Shown in pieces: positions 9,719 to 32,033 of a stretch of DNA of 41,783 nt. Each line of letters begins with the position of its first letter. The stretch's first letter is position 1. The DNA is from Trabulsiella guamensis ATCC 49490 (GTDB taxonomy: Bacteria > Pseudomonadota > Gammaproteobacteria > Enterobacterales > Enterobacteriaceae), in contig NZ_JMTB01000092.1 in the NCBI RefSeq assembly GCF_000734965.1, positions 1-41,783 of the forward strand, in the 5' to 3' direction. A program made the position numbers and the translations under genes. Under the pieces are notes generated by a model. The model saw only the letters and a list, made by a program, of their open reading frames with translations. It searched no databases and was not told where the DNA came from.

Positions 9719-10144
9719 TCAACGCGCAGCAGGAGCCGTACTCGCACCTTGCTCCAGCGCTTCAAGAATAGAGCAATACACACTACTATGTGCGGTGCCG
9801 CAGCAGGCATCATTCAGACGTTGCAGCGAGCGGCGCATCGTCTGTAGCTCTTCAATTCTTTCTTCGACTTCGCTTAACCGTGCCTGGACGATGCTTTTGG
9901 ACTCCTGACAGGTGTGATGTTCAGGATCGATACGGATCGAAAGCAGTTCGCGGATCGATTCCAGCGTAAACCCGAGCTGTCGCGCATAACGGATGAAACG
10001 CAGGCGCTGCAGATCGTTGTCAGTGTAGAGACGAAATCCACCCTCAGTGCGGACGTCGTGGTCCATCATCTGCTGTTTTTCGTAATAACGGATCGTATCC
10101 GGAGTAACATCTGCCAATTTTGCCAGTTCGCCTATACGATACAT
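9719..10144 (-). CDS. zntR: Zn(II)-responsive MerR-family regulator ZntR
   Basis: A 141-residue MerR-family activator of the zinc exporter gene zntA (not in this window). The N-terminal winged helix-turn-helix (MYRIGELAKLADVTPDTIRYYE) is followed by a coiled-coil dimerisation helix. Zinc ligands are conserved: Cys79 (HHTCQ), Cys114, Cys115 and His119 (CCGTAH), and Cys124. The length equals E. coli ZntR. It follows yhdN by 2 bases, so the two are cotranscribed. Confidence 0.96.
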   Translation of the reverse strand: MYRIGELAKLADVTPDTIRYYEKQQMMDHDVRTEGGFRLYTDNDLQRLRFIRYARQLGFTLESIRELLSIRIDPEHHTCQESKSIVQARLSEVEERIEELQTMRRSLQRLNDACCGTAHSSVYCSILEALEQGASTAPAAR

Positions 10145-10146
10145 AC

Positions 10147-10515
10147 TCAGCCCTCATTCATTTTCTGTATCAGTCTGTCTGCATATTCTCCGCGCAGAAA
10201 ATCGGTGTTCAACCCTGCCTGGTGCAATTTTAGCTCCAGCAGCGTCAGTCTGCGGTTCAGTTCATGATAGCGGGGATCATCCTGCCGGATACTCTGTAAG
10301 AGTTCCCTCAACTCCAGCGCTTCTTTGCGCTGGGCCAGCTCCGGCGGTAAATAGCCTGCATTTTTTAACAGACGGTAACCTGCCCGAAGTTCCTCTGGAA
10401 TATGGGAGTCGTCTACGAGATGCAGCGGTTCACCCGTGCCGGGTAGATTATCAAATTCACCGCTTTTTTGGGCATCCAGGATATGGCGTTCCGCCCATTG
10501 ATCAAGCAACCACAT
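10147..10515 (-). CDS. yhdN: YhdN, DUF1992 family protein
   Basis: A 122-residue conserved protein of the DUF1992 family (related to the DnaJ-C28 conserved domain, without a J domain). It begins MWLLDQWAERHILDAQKSGEFDNLPGTG, which contains the characteristic FDNLPGxGxPL signature. Function unknown. It is immediately upstream of zntR. A TACAAT -10-like box (10554-10559) lies upstream on the minus strand with only a weak -35. Confidence 0.93.
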   Translation of the reverse strand: MWLLDQWAERHILDAQKSGEFDNLPGTGEPLHLVDDSHIPEELRAGYRLLKNAGYLPPELAQRKEALELRELLQSIRQDDPRYHELNRRLTLLELKLHQAGLNTDFLRGEYADRLIQKMNEG

Positions 10516-10583
10516 ACGCTGTCTCCAGGGGATTGAACAAAAAGTGTATGAATATTGTAGTGAGATGGGGATGCGGAGGGTAT

Positions 10584-10609
10584 AAAAAAACCCGCCGAAG
10601 CGGGTTTTT
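10584..10609 (-). terminator. Terminator of the alpha ribosomal operon
   Basis: A CCCGC/GCGGG stem with a short CGAA loop is flanked by an A-run on one side and a T-run on the other, so it can act in both directions. It lies 16 bases downstream of the rplQ stop and marks the end of the rpsM-rplQ transcript. Confidence 0.85.
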
Positions 10610-10624
10610 CTACGTTACTACAGA

Positions 10625-11035
<411 letters not shown>

Positions 11036-11051
11036 TTAACCTGTGATCCGG

Positions 11052-12041
11052 TTACTCGTCAGCAATGCTTGCCGGTGGCCAGTTTTCCAGGCGCATGCCC
11101 AGAGACAGACCACGGGAGGCCAGCACGTCTTTAATCTCGGTAAGAGATTTTTTACCCAGGTTCGGCGTTTTCAGCAACTCAACCTCGGTACGCTGTACCA
11201 GATCACCGATATAGTGGATAGCTTCTGCCTTGAGGCAGTTAGCAGAGCGGACAGTCAATTCCAGATCGTCAACAGGGCGCAGCAGGATCGGATCGAATTC
11301 TGGTTTCTCTTCTTTAACTTCCGGCTGACGTACATCACGTAAATCAACGAAAGCTTCAAGTTGTTCAGCCAGGATGGTTGCCGCACGACGAATCGCCTCT
11401 TCAGGATCGATTGTGCCGTTGGTTTCCATTTCGATGACCAGCTTGTCCAGGTCGGTGCGCTGTTCTACACGCGCTGCTTCAACATTGTAGGCAATACGCT
11501 CTACAGGGCTGTAGCAGGCGTCGACCAGCAGACGTCCGATCGGGCGCTCATCTTCTTCCGAATGAATTCGGGCAGACGCCGGCACATAACCACGACCGCG
11601 CTGAACTTTGATGCGCATGCTAATAGATGCGTTTTCATCGGTCAGGTGGCAGATAACGTGCTGCGGCTTGACGATTTCGACATCACCGTCGTGGGTAATG
11701 TCGGCTGCGGTCACAGGGCCAATGCCAGATTTATTCAAAGTAAGAATAACTTCATCTTTACCATGAACTTTCACCGCCAGCCCTTTCAGGTTGAGCAGGA
11801 TTTCCAGGATATCTTCCTGAACGCCTTCTTTGGTGCTGTACTCGTGCAGTACACCATCAATCTCAACCTCGGTCACCGCGCAACCCGGCATTGATGAAAG
11901 CAGAATACGGCGCAGTGCGTTACCCAGAGTATGGCCAAAGCCACGCTCTAAAGGCTCAAGGGTCACCTTGGCGTGCGTCGAACTCACTTGCTCGATATCT
12001 ACCAGGCGCGGTTTTAGAAACTCTGTCACAGAACCCTGCAT
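11052..12041 (-). CDS. rpoA: RNA polymerase alpha subunit
   Basis: A 329-residue subunit that nucleates polymerase assembly. The N-terminal dimerisation domain (about 1-235, starting [15 protein letters not shown]) is followed by an acidic linker and a C-terminal domain (about 250-329). The latter holds the DNA-contact residues Arg265 (LTVRSANCL), Gly296, Lys298 and Ser299 (NLGKKSLTE) used at UP elements and by activators. It sits in the alpha operon between rpsD and rplQ, as in E. coli. Confidence 0.99.
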
Positions 12042-12066
12042 TGTGTCCTCTCTTTGGTACTAAGCT

Positions 12067-12705
<639 letters not shown>

Positions 12706-12721
12706 CTAGAAAACGACCGCG

Positions 12722-13114
<393 letters not shown>

Positions 13115-13127
13115 TCAATCACCCCGA

Positions 13128-13580
<453 letters not shown>

Positions 13581-13583
13581 GCT

Positions 13584-13612
13584 AATCTAGCCAGCTCAAC
13601 CCAACTTTGCAA
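13584..13612 (-). promoter_or_regulatory. Alpha operon promoter
   Basis: On the minus strand, TTGCAA (13607-13612) and TAGATT (13584-13589) are separated by 17 bases. Both boxes and the spacer look the same as the E. coli alpha operon promoter located between rpmJ and rpsM. Confidence 0.85.
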
Positions 13613-13631
13613 GAAAAATATGCGAAATAAA

Positions 13632-15111
<1,480 letters not shown>

Positions 15112-15118
15112 CTGCTAC

Positions 15119-16252
<1,134 letters not shown>

Positions 16253-16257
16253 CTACC

Positions 16258-17565
<1,308 letters not shown>

Positions 17566-17592
17566 TTACTCCCGTGATTCAATTGGTGACAA

Positions 17593-17901
<309 letters not shown>

Positions 17902-17912
17902 GTAACCCTACC

Positions 17913-19175
<1,263 letters not shown>

Positions 19176-19243
19176 CTAATGTCAACTACTACTGAGACCC
19201 CAAAATTAGGGTCGTTAAAAAAGCCCCATATCGAGGGCGCAGC

Positions 19244-19272
19244 ATTATAACACCGCTCTCAGGATAAGGGTA
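19244..19272 (-). promoter_or_regulatory. spc operon promoter
   Basis: On the minus strand a consensus TATAAT -10 box (19244-19249) follows a weak -35 box (TACCCT, 19267-19272) by 17 bases. The -10 context and downstream sequence match the E. coli Pspc region as I remember it. It lies between the S10-operon terminator and rplN. Confidence 0.8.
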
Positions 19273-19306
19273 GAAAAAATAAACGGCTCATCGCTGAGCC
19301 GTTTAT
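19273..19306 (-). terminator. Terminator of the S10 operon
   Basis: An inverted repeat ATAAACGGCTC/GAGCCGTTTAT (19279-19306) with a short loop is followed on the minus strand by a run of six T (19273-19278). It is located 23 bases after rpsQ and directly before the spc promoter. Confidence 0.85.
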
Positions 19307-19329
19307 CCGTATCGAGATTGCGTACTGTA

Positions 19330-21258
<1,929 letters not shown>

Positions 21259-21263
21259 CTACC

Positions 21264-21545
<282 letters not shown>

Positions 21546-21558
21546 TTATCCTCTAATA

Positions 21559-23954
<2,396 letters not shown>

Positions 23955-23974
23955 TCAATCGCTCGATGACCTGA

Positions 23975-24454
<480 letters not shown>

Positions 24455-24460
24455 CTGCGT

Positions 24461-24488
24461 ATTATACGGATTGCATTTTCAGATGCAA
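24461..24488 (-). promoter_or_regulatory. S10 operon promoter
   Basis: On the minus strand TTGCAT (24483-24488) and a perfect TATAAT (24461-24466) are separated by 16 bases, with a GC-containing discriminator. Transcription would start near 24454, giving a leader of the expected size. The promoter lies 36 bases beyond the gspB stop codon. Confidence 0.85.
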
Positions 24489-24524
24489 GTGGTGACGTTC
24501 AAAACGTGGGCGTATTCTGCCCTA

Positions 24525-24950
24525 CTACGGAATATTTCCCAGAGCCTCACGAACCCGTTGACGTAAATCGTCATCCACTGGCACCGCATTGCCGTCGTCG
24601 CTCTCCTCATCCGTATACTCCGTTGCTGGAATCTCTTGTTCTGCTTCCGGAATGTTGTCATCAGCTTCATTGACGATTTCCGGCGCAGGTAATGGATTTT
24701 TGCGGAACACGTACTTTTGTGATGAGAGTGCGGCATCCGGGACCACCGGTTGTTCTACAACCTCGGTCTTTACGGGCTTAACATAGTGGAACCAGATGCT
24801 ACGAGCATAGTTTCCCCCTATATAGAAGGAAACAAACCATATTACCCAGAGACAAAATACCGCTACGCGCCTTCCCCACTTTACGGGCGGTGCCAGCTGC
24901 ATGGCAAATTCCTGCGGAACTTTATTCAGATTCAGGTAGAAATTCATCAC
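24525..24950 (-). CDS. gspB: Type II secretion assembly protein GspB
   Basis: A 141-residue bitopic inner-membrane protein. A short cytoplasmic N terminus is followed by one membrane helix (about residues 29-50, VAVFCLWVIWFVSFYIGGN) and an acidic periplasmic region rich in Glu and Pro. GspA-GspB homologues (ExeAB, OutB) help insert the GspD secretin through the peptidoglycan. It starts inside the end of gspA (ATGA overlap) and is cotranscribed with it. It is the shorter E. coli-type GspB (PioO), not the longer OutB form. Confidence 0.88.
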   Translation of the reverse strand: MMNFYLNLNKVPQEFAMQLAPPVKWGRRVAVFCLWVIWFVSFYIGGNYARSIWFHYVKPVKTEVVEQPVVPDAALSSQKYVFRKNPLPAPEIVNEADDNIPEAEQEIPATEYTDEESDDGNAVPVDDDLRQRVREALGNIP

Positions 24951-26329
24951 GATGTTGTCCCTTCCGGTTGCTCGCCCACCTGCAGTCGCGGGCTTTCGCC
25001 CAGAGCCTGGAATAGCCGTATTAGCGTCGTTTTTCCTGCAATGCCGTCTGTCGGTAGATTTTGCTGTTTCTGAAATAGCTTCACCTTTTCCGTCAGCATC
25101 GGCTTCCAGCTTGTTGCCTGGATGGTTGGAACATTCAGTACCTTGCTTAGCGAGCCGTCAAGCCACATAATCTGTTCCGTGGTACTCTTCGCCGTTATCT
25201 TCTGTTCTCCCCCGGGAGCAGTTTTGACAATTAAGGTGTATTGCCCCTTCCAGACATGCTCAAACCACTTGCGGTTGACCACCCACAATTGCTGATTGAC
25301 CAGCAGATCGAGCGAATTATCACCGACCCGCATCACCACCGCATACATTTTATTACGCGAATCAACCTGCAGTGATGCCATCCAGGGCAGAGCCTGACGC
25401 GTTAAATCGGATAGTGTTCCCGTTGAACTCTGACAACGTAGATTGGCTGCTTCGATACGATCGCACCATGCCATTTCTGGCGCAACGTCATAGCCCCATG
25501 TTGAAATTAGCCCCTGCATGCCGCTACGCTCACCCGATGGCCGGTCAGTGATTTTAGGCTGTGGAGCTTGAACAACCTCAACCTTTTTTTCCTGCCACGG
25601 CATGGGTAAGTGCGCGGATAAATTAGAAGGCATCATCCATCCCAGCACGCCAGCCAGAACCGCATATCCCATTCCCAATAGCAGAAAGCGTCCGCGTGTA
25701 GGTGCCAGTCGATGTAGCGCTTTACCTATCACCGCATCATTGGATTCCTCAATATTGTTCAGTGTTCGACGCAGCACATTCAACCGCCTGAGAGGATTGA
25801 CCGCCCTGGAAATTACAGGGCGCAGCGCTAGCTGTACTTCCTGCGCTTCGTCTCCTGCCGGAACGACGCCCGCAGGAACGTCCACCCACACAGGGCACAA
25901 ACGTCGCATCTCTTTACGTTCTGCGGTGAACGGTTGCCCCACCAGCAGCAAGCTAAGGGAGCGCTCACCAGCTTCTGCCAACTGATAAAAAGTGCTGACG
26001 AACGTGGTAGCGCAACGAAGTAGATGCGCATTATCGATAAGAATCAACCAGGGTGCGTTACCGGACACTGTTTTCGCCAGGAACCACGCCCAGAAATCAG
26101 GAATCGCAGTCTGTTCACCCGAATCAAAACACGGGCTTCCGGCACAATTAACCACCAGCAGTTGCTGACCGTAGTGAACAACGACATGCAACACATGGCC
26201 TTCAAACCCCTCAGCAACGTATTTTGCTATTTGCGACTTACCACACCCTTGCTTCCCCGTCAGGACGGCGGCCGTTGCTGGTGCCAGTTGCTGGGCCAGA
26301 TAATTTTCTATAACGTTAAAAATAGGCAT
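24947..26329 (-). CDS. gspA: Type II secretion ATPase GspA
   Basis: A 460-residue ExeA/GspA protein. An AAA-type domain has Walker A GKQGCGKS (about residues 25-32) and Walker B LILIDNAH. A single membrane helix (near 235-255, LLLGMGYAVLAGVLGWM) is followed by a periplasmic part with a C-terminal peptidoglycan-binding fold (KVKLFQKQQNLPTDGIAGKTT). With GspB it is thought to remodel peptidoglycan for secretin assembly. The start is conventional but short of the ~25-residue N-terminal lead seen in Aeromonas ExeA. Transcribed divergently from gspC. Confidence 0.9.
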   Translation of the reverse strand: MPIFNVIENYLAQQLAPATAAVLTGKQGCGKSQIAKYVAEGFEGHVLHVVVHYGQQLLVVNCAGSPCFDSGEQTAIPDFWAWFLAKTVSGNAPWLILIDNAHLLRCATTFVSTFYQLAEAGERSLSLLLVGQPFTAERKEMRRLCPVWVDVPAGVVPAGDEAQEVQLALRPVISRAVNPLRRLNVLRRTLNNIEESNDAVIGKALHRLAPTRGRFLLLGMGYAVLAGVLGWMMPSNLSAHLPMPWQEKKVEVVQAPQPKITDRPSGERSGMQGLISTWGYDVAPEMAWCDRIEAANLRCQSSTGTLSDLTRQALPWMASLQVDSRNKMYAVVMRVGDNSLDLLVNQQLWVVNRKWFEHVWKGQYTLIVKTAPGGEQKITAKSTTEQIMWLDGSLSKVLNVPTIQATSWKPMLTEKVKLFQKQQNLPTDGIAGKTTLIRLFQALGESPRLQVGEQPEGTTS

Positions 26330-26518
26330 AATGCATTGCCAGATATGTTACGGTAATAATTAACATAATGAATTAAAATCCTTTTCATGTTAAATATCGG
26401 AAGCAAAAGTCTTTTTGTTTACTCCCTAAAATTTGTATGAAAAATACGATACCAATTACCTTGATCAATCACAAGACTGATAATATCGTGATATTCTATT
26501 ATTACTGACCCTATTAAG
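26330..26518. promoter_or_regulatory. AT-rich divergent control region of gspAB and gspC-O
   Basis: The 189 bases between the divergent gspA and gspC starts are much richer in A and T than the neighbouring ribosomal and def-trkA regions, with runs such as AATTAAAATCC and ATATTCTATTATTA. Such DNA is the usual target of H-NS silencing, which is known for the E. coli gsp promoters. No promoter pair reaches a convincing consensus by eye. Regulation is inferred from E. coli. Confidence 0.5.
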
Positions 26519-27340
26519 ATGAACTACAATATTGTGTTAGATAAACTAAATACATTAATAACTGAATATCGTATAAGAGCATCATATGGACTAATGACCA
26601 TCGTCAGTATTATATTGATGGGGTATGCTATTTTGATGCTGGTGTCGTTTTTGCATCAGGATCATGCTGCCACAAGCACTACCTATACCAACGAGATAGC
26701 CTTACCTTTAGCGAATATCCCAGCAGCCCTGCCTCTGGCAAGCGATGCGCCAGCGCCTGTCATTGCGCCGGTCTCATCAAACGTTGATTTAACGGTGACA
26801 GGTATCACGTACAGCAAAGACAGCAAGCGTTCACGCGCGATTATCAGGAGTACTAAAGGACAAAAAAACTATGCAGTTAATGCTGCAATTGAAGAATACC
26901 CTGAGCTGCGGGTTGCACAAATCCACCCCACTCAGGTAATTCTGAACAACGGAGGTTCATTGCAAACGCTGGTGCTGGAATTACCTACCTCCAAAAATGG
27001 AGCGACAATCGGCGCCATTCCAAAATTAGTAATTGCAGAAATAGATACATTAGGTAAATATATAAAACCATCAATCATTCAAGATGAAAATAATAATATA
27101 ACTGGTATTCGTCTACATAATAATGTGGCTCCTACGACATTCCGCAAGTCCGGATTAATACCAGCAGATGTCGCTATAAAGATGAACAATCACTTATTGC
27201 AGGATAAGCAAAGTGTTGATGCTGCCCTGACCGAAATGGATCAATTACGTACAGCAGAATTTACCGTCCTTCGTAATGGACAACAACAACTGGTGAAGGT
27301 CTCTATCCAGGACTTCATCTCCAACATGGATGTTAAATAG
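26519..27340 (+). CDS. gspC: Type II secretion inner-membrane protein GspC
   Basis: A 273-residue clamp protein linking the inner-membrane platform to the secretin. It has a cytoplasmic N terminus, one membrane helix (about 24-45, GLMTIVSIILMGYAILMLVSF), a linker, the HR domain (about 88-155, NVDLTVTGITYS) and a C-terminal PDZ-like domain (about 190-270). The gene is AT-rich and its ribosome site is poor. First gene of the gspC-O operon; its stop is next to the gspD start. Confidence 0.9.
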   Translation: MNYNIVLDKLNTLITEYRIRASYGLMTIVSIILMGYAILMLVSFLHQDHAATSTTYTNEIALPLANIPAALPLASDAPAPVIAPVSSNVDLTVTGITYSKDSKRSRAIIRSTKGQKNYAVNAAIEEYPELRVAQIHPTQVILNNGGSLQTLVLELPTSKNGATIGAIPKLVIAEIDTLGKYIKPSIIQDENNNITGIRLHNNVAPTTFRKSGLIPADVAIKMNNHLLQDKQSVDAALTEMDQLRTAEFTVLRNGQQQLVKVSIQDFISNMDVK

Positions 27341-27344
27341 CAAA

Positions 27345-29318
27345 ATGTATTCTCCTAAAAAACTGGTCTATAGCCTGGCTTTTGCGGCACTGTTGACACC
27401 GTCGGTTGCTTTTACCGAACGCTACTCAGCGAACTTCAAGGACGCGGATATCCGCGAGTTTATTGATACGGTCAGCCAGAATATCGGCAAAACGATTCTC
27501 ATTGACCCCTCCGTTCAGGGTACGATCTCCGTACGTAGCTACGACGATTTTGATGATGCAGGCTACTATCAGTTTTTCCTAAGCGTATTGGATATATACG
27601 GTTATTCCGTTACAACAATGGATAACGGGTTCCTGAAGGTGGTGCGCTCCCAAACAATAAAGAACGCACCGGGAATGCCTGGCGACAACTCTCGCCCAGG
27701 CAAAGGTGACGAAATAGTCACTCGCGTGGTCACGCTTCAGCATGTCCCGGCAAGAGATCTCGCCCCCCTGCTACGGCAGATGACCGAAGGCAGCACGGTA
27801 GGCAACGTTGTGCATTATGAAGCAGCAAACGCCCTGATGCTGACCGGCAAAGCGTCCCTGGTAAATCGCCTGCTCGAAGTGGTACGTCGAGTCGACGTTA
27901 TGGGAGAACAACAGCGTCAAATTGTTCCGTTACAGTATGCGTCAGCGACCGATCTTGCTGAGGTATTAAGCGGCCTCATTCAGGAAGAGACCCGGGATAA
28001 ACCCACGCAGTGGCTGATTCCCAAAGTCGTGGCCGATAAACGTACCAACTCGCTGATTCTGAGCGGGCCACAACATGTTCGTCAGCGCATGGTCAACCTG
28101 ATTACCAGCCTCGATAAAAAGCAGCAAAATCAAGGGAATACTCGCGTATTCTATCTGAAATACGCTAAAGCCGATAAGCTGGTCGAAGTGTTGAATGGCG
28201 TATCGGAAAAAATGGATGAGGGCCAGACAGGCAAAAGTTCCGGTAAGAATTCAGGCAGCAGTAATCCCGAGCAGTCCATTACCGCAGATGAACAGACCAA
28301 CTCTCTGGTGATCACCGCAAGCCAGAGCGTCATGTCGCAACTGGAGCAGGTCATCGCCCGGCTCGATATTCGCCGCGCGCAGGTGCTTGTTGAGGCCATT
28401 ATTGTAGAAGTACAAGATGGCAAAGGAATGAACCTTGGCGTCCAGTGGATCAATAAAAATGTCGGAATGCAGCAGTTCACTGGCACCAATCTGCCCGTGT
28501 TTAACGCGGCTGTTGGTTCAAAGCAATACAAGACGTCTGGCGACCTCTCTTCTGACAACCCGGTTTACAACGCGTTGAGCAATTTCAACGGCCTTGCCGC
28601 CGGCTTCTTTGACGGGAACTGGGGCATGTTGCTCACCGCCCTCTCATCAGACAGCAAAAACGACATTCTCTCTACGCCAAGTATCGTCACCCTCGACAAT
28701 AAAGAGGCATCTTTCAATGTCGGGCAAGACGTTCCTGTTCTCTCAGGATCGCAGACGACGTCCGGCGATAATGTCTTTAACACAGTAGAACGTAAAACAG
28801 TCGGTACCAAGCTGAAGGTTACCCCGCAAATCAACGAAGGTGATGCGGTATTGATGGAGATAGAACAGGAAGTTTCCAGCGTGGATAACTCCAGCGGAAG
28901 CTCATCGACCCTCGGCCCAACCTTTAATACTCGCACCATTCAGAACGCCCTACTGGTGAAAAGCGGTGAAACGGTCGTGCTGGGCGGCTTAATCGATGAC
29001 TCAACCAAAGAACAGGTTTCCAAAGTTCCCCTGCTTGGCGATATCCCTCTGGTAGGCCAGCTTTTCCGCTATACCTCCACGGACAAATCCAAGCGTAACC
29101 TGATGGTATTCATTCGCCCGACCATTATTCGTGATGACGATGTCTACCGTTCGCTGTCGTCTGAGAAGTACTCCAGCTTCCGGGCAACGCAGAAACAGCG
29201 TCTGGACAAAAAAAACCCAGGGCTTATCAGCGTTGATGAAGAGCCACAACTGGAAGAGCTTAATTTCCATAAGGCGGAGAAACCCGCGATCTCGCCACGC
29301 AACCCGTTTAAAGGCTAA
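27345..29318 (+). CDS. gspD: Type II secretin GspD
   Basis: A 657-residue outer-membrane secretin forming the exit channel. It has a Sec signal peptide (about 1-22, [18 protein letters not shown]), an N0 domain ([14 protein letters not shown]), three N1-N3 modules with a low-complexity Ser/Gly linker in N3, and the secretin core with DVPVLSG and [14 protein letters not shown]. The ATG at 27345 gives a compact signal peptide 4 bases after gspC; an in-frame ATG at 27330 would add five residues. Neither has a clear ribosome site. No gspS pilotin gene is nearby. Confidence 0.95.
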   Translation: MYSPKKLVYSLAFAALLTPSVAFTERYSANFKDADIREFIDTVSQNIGKTILIDPSVQGTISVRSYDDFDDAGYYQFFLSVLDIYGYSVTTMDNGFLKVVRSQTIKNAPGMPGDNSRPGKGDEIVTRVVTLQHVPARDLAPLLRQMTEGSTVGNVVHYEAANALMLTGKASLVNRLLEVVRRVDVMGEQQRQIVPLQYASATDLAEVLSGLIQEETRDKPTQWLIPKVVADKRTNSLILSGPQHVRQRMVNLITSLDKKQQNQGNTRVFYLKYAKADKLVEVLNGVSEKMDEGQTGKSSGKNSGSSNPEQSITADEQTNSLVITASQSVMSQLEQVIARLDIRRAQVLVEAIIVEVQDGKGMNLGVQWINKNVGMQQFTGTNLPVFNAAVGSKQYKTSGDLSSDNPVYNALSNFNGLAAGFFDGNWGMLLTALSSDSKNDILSTPSIVTLDNKEASFNVGQDVPVLSGSQTTSGDNVFNTVERKTVGTKLKVTPQINEGDAVLMEIEQEVSSVDNSSGSSSTLGPTFNTRTIQNALLVKSGETVVLGGLIDDSTKEQVSKVPLLGDIPLVGQLFRYTSTDKSKRNLMVFIRPTIIRDDDVYRSLSSEKYSSFRATQKQRLDKKNPGLISVDEEPQLEELNFHKAEKPAISPRNPFKG

Positions 29319-29329
29319 GGAAAGCCAGT

Positions 29330-30820
29330 ATGGATAATGCAAGCCCTACACCGACGCCGCGCATTGGCTGGGCGCAGGCACAAAAGATGGGCATCTGGGT
29401 TCATGAAGATGCCGTTATCAACCGCGATGACACGCCGCTGGAGTCGGTGCTGGAAGCGCTTCGTGTCTATCCGACCGCAACGCGCCTTGTCACCCTGACC
29501 ACTGCTGCATTTGAGGAATACCTGGAACAGGCTTTCCATCAAGCCGGAGAAGAGTCGCAGCAAATCGCGCAGGATATGGATCTCGACATCGATCTCATTA
29601 CCCTGACTGAGGAGATCCCGGAAAACGCCGATCTGCTGTCAGATGACGAAAGTGCCCCCGTCATCCGCCTGATTAACGCAATTCTGAGCGAAGCGGTCAA
29701 AGAGGGAGCTTCCGATATACATATCGAAACCTTCGAAAAGACGCTCAGTATCCGTTTTCGTACCGACGGTGTTTTGCGCCAGGTGCTTCAACCCGGTCGC
29801 AAGCTCGCCCCCTTACTGATTTCGCGTATCAAAGTGATGGCGAAGCTGGATATTGCTGAAAAACGACTGCCGCAGGATGGACGTATTACGCTACGTCTTG
29901 GACGCCGTAATATCGATGTGCGCGTTTCCACACTTCCTTCCCGACACGGAGAGAGAGCGGTGCTGCGCTTGCTGGATAAAAACAACCTGACGCTCTCGGT
30001 CGACAAACTTGGACTCTCAGAGCAGGATGCCGAACGGCTTGAGCAGGTTATTCATCAGCCACACGGCATCATTCTGGTTACCGGGCCAACGGGTTCCGGC
30101 AAAAGTACCACGCTATATGCCATGCTCTCCGCGCTCAACACCCCTGGGCGTAACATCCTGACCGTGGAAGATCCGGTAGAGTACGAGCTGGATGGCATTG
30201 GGCAAACACAGGTCAATCCTCGCGTGGATATGTCGTTCGCCAGAGGTCTGCGTGCGATTCTTCGTCAGGATCCGGATGTCGTCATGGTGGGCGAAATTCG
30301 CGATAACGAAACGGCACAAATCGCCGTTCAGGCCTCGCTGACGGGGCACCTGGTGTTATCCACTCTGCACACCAACAGCGCGGCAGGTGCCATTACGCGT
30401 TTGCGCGATATGGCGGTTGAGCCATTTTTGCTCTCTTCATCGCTGATTGGCGTGCTCGCTCAGCGCCTGGTCCGCCGTCTGTGTCCTCACTGCCGGAAGC
30501 TGGCGCCGCTGGCAGAACACCAGGCCAGCTTTTTCCATGATGTCAGTCCGCTTCCCAGTGCCGTATGGACAGCGCAGGGATGTGCATCATGCCATCACTC
30601 CGGCTATCAGGGGCGGCTGGCAATCCACGAGCTGATGCTGATCGATAGACCGCTTCGGGTGGCTATTCACGACAACGCCAGCGAGCAGGATATCGAAAAT
30701 GCCTTTCGCCAGAGCAGCAAAACGCTGCTGCAAAACGGCCTTCTCCGCGTCCTTAACGGCGACACATCGCTTGAGGAAGTAATTCGTGTGACAGCACAGC
30801 ATAACGTAAAGGAAGCTTAG
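29330..30820 (+). CDS. gspE: Type II secretion ATPase GspE
   Basis: A 496-residue cytoplasmic hexameric ATPase driving pseudopilus assembly. After an N-terminal GspL-interacting region come the Walker [10 protein letters not shown] (252-260), an Asp box around VEDPVEYEL, the Walker [10 protein letters not shown] (314-322) and a His box with STLHTNSA (344-351). The C-terminal zinc-binding tetracysteine is complete: Cys385, Cys388, Cys418, Cys421. All catalytic elements are intact. Confidence 0.97.
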   Translation: MDNASPTPTPRIGWAQAQKMGIWVHEDAVINRDDTPLESVLEALRVYPTATRLVTLTTAAFEEYLEQAFHQAGEESQQIAQDMDLDIDLITLTEEIPENADLLSDDESAPVIRLINAILSEAVKEGASDIHIETFEKTLSIRFRTDGVLRQVLQPGRKLAPLLISRIKVMAKLDIAEKRLPQDGRITLRLGRRNIDVRVSTLPSRHGERAVLRLLDKNNLTLSVDKLGLSEQDAERLEQVIHQPHGIILVTGPTGSGKSTTLYAMLSALNTPGRNILTVEDPVEYELDGIGQTQVNPRVDMSFARGLRAILRQDPDVVMVGEIRDNETAQIAVQASLTGHLVLSTLHTNSAAGAITRLRDMAVEPFLLSSSLIGVLAQRLVRRLCPHCRKLAPLAEHQASFFHDVSPLPSAVWTAQGCASCHHSGYQGRLAIHELMLIDRPLRVAIHDNASEQDIENAFRQSSKTLLQNGLLRVLNGDTSLEEVIRVTAQHNVKEA

Positions 30821-30822
30821 CG

Positions 30823-32025
30823 ATGAATTTTAGCTGGCAGGCCCTGGATAGCAGGGGCAAACGTAAGCACGGCGTAATCGAAGCTGAAAGCGCCAGGCAA
30901 GCGCGCGAGTTGCTGCGCGAACGCGGGCTATTTCTCCAACATATTAACGAAAAGCAAGCGGCTCGTGGGCTGGCATTCTCCCGGCGGCCATCCGTCAGCA
31001 AAGCGGACCTGGCCATGCTGACCCGGCAGCTCGCCACCCTTACCGCTGCGGCGCTGCCGCTGGAAGAGGTATTAGCGGTGATCGCCCGCCAGAGCCAGCA
31101 TGCCGGGCTTCGGCATATTCTGGAACAGATCCGTGAAAAAATCCTCGCAGGCTATTCGCTGGCCGATGCACTGCAATCCTGGCCACGGCTGTTCGATCCG
31201 GTTTATCGCACCCTCGTCAAAGCTGGCGAAAAGTCGGGGCAACTCGGAAGCGTGCTGGAGCAGTTGGCCGACTACAACGAAATTCGCCAGCAGATCCGGG
31301 CTAAGCTGACTCAGGCACTGATCTACCCGATCATGCTCAGTACGGTTGCCATCAGTGTGGTGATTATTCTACTAACGACTGTGGTACCGAAGGTCACAGA
31401 GCAGTTTATCCACATGAAGCAACAGCTTCCCGCGACCACCCGAATTCTGCTCGCGATAAGCGATGGCCTGCAGGTATGGGGGCCGTGGCTTCTGCTGGCG
31501 GGGATTACCGTCGCCACCGCATTCAGATTCTGGCTGAAGCGCGCGAACAACCGCCACCATTTCCATCGTCAAATGTTGCAACGGCGCCCATCACGCGAGC
31601 TGCTAAGGGCCATCAACGGCGCACGATACCTGCGAACGCTCAGCATTCTGCAATGCAGCGGCGTGCCGCTTCTTGACGCCATGCACATTGCCCTGGAAGG
31701 GATCAGCAATCTTGAAGTACGACAGCGTTTGTCACAGGCTGCCGAACGTGTGACTCAAGGCAGCAGTTTTCATACGGCGCTGGAGAGCTGCGATCTTCTG
31801 CCGCCCGTCATGCTGTACATGATCGCTACAGGTGAAAAAAGCGGGCAACTCAGCGAACTCATGGCGCGGGCCGCTGACAACCAGGACAACCTGCTGCAAA
31901 ACAGAATGTCGCTCACGCTGGCTCTTTTTGAACCAGCACTCATCATCACCATGGCTGGAGTCGTGCTGTTTATCGTTGTCGCCGTTCTGCAGCCCATACT
32001 CCAACTCAACTCACTGGTCAGTTAA
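30823..32025 (+). CDS. gspF: Type II secretion inner-membrane platform protein GspF
   Basis: A 400-residue polytopic protein with two repeated cytoplasmic GspF domains (about 65-165 and 260-370, each containing a GEKSGQL signature). Membrane segments lie near residues 165-190 and 220-240 and at the C terminus (370-395, IITMAGVVLFIVVAVLQPIL). It forms the assembly platform with GspE, GspL and GspM. It starts 2 bases after gspE. Confidence 0.97.
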   Translation: MNFSWQALDSRGKRKHGVIEAESARQARELLRERGLFLQHINEKQAARGLAFSRRPSVSKADLAMLTRQLATLTAAALPLEEVLAVIARQSQHAGLRHILEQIREKILAGYSLADALQSWPRLFDPVYRTLVKAGEKSGQLGSVLEQLADYNEIRQQIRAKLTQALIYPIMLSTVAISVVIILLTTVVPKVTEQFIHMKQQLPATTRILLAISDGLQVWGPWLLLAGITVATAFRFWLKRANNRHHFHRQMLQRRPSRELLRAINGARYLRTLSILQCSGVPLLDAMHIALEGISNLEVRQRLSQAAERVTQGSSFHTALESCDLLPPVMLYMIATGEKSGQLSELMARAADNQDNLLQNRMSLTLALFEPALIITMAGVVLFIVVAVLQPILQLNSLVS

Positions 32026-32033
32026 GGAAAAAC

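Noticed and set aside
26502-26515. 14-base match TACTGACCCTATTA shared with the region near 41636
   Set aside because: The match ends after 14 bases on both sides. A few 14-base matches are expected by chance in 42 kb, so it is not evidence for a shared insertion end.
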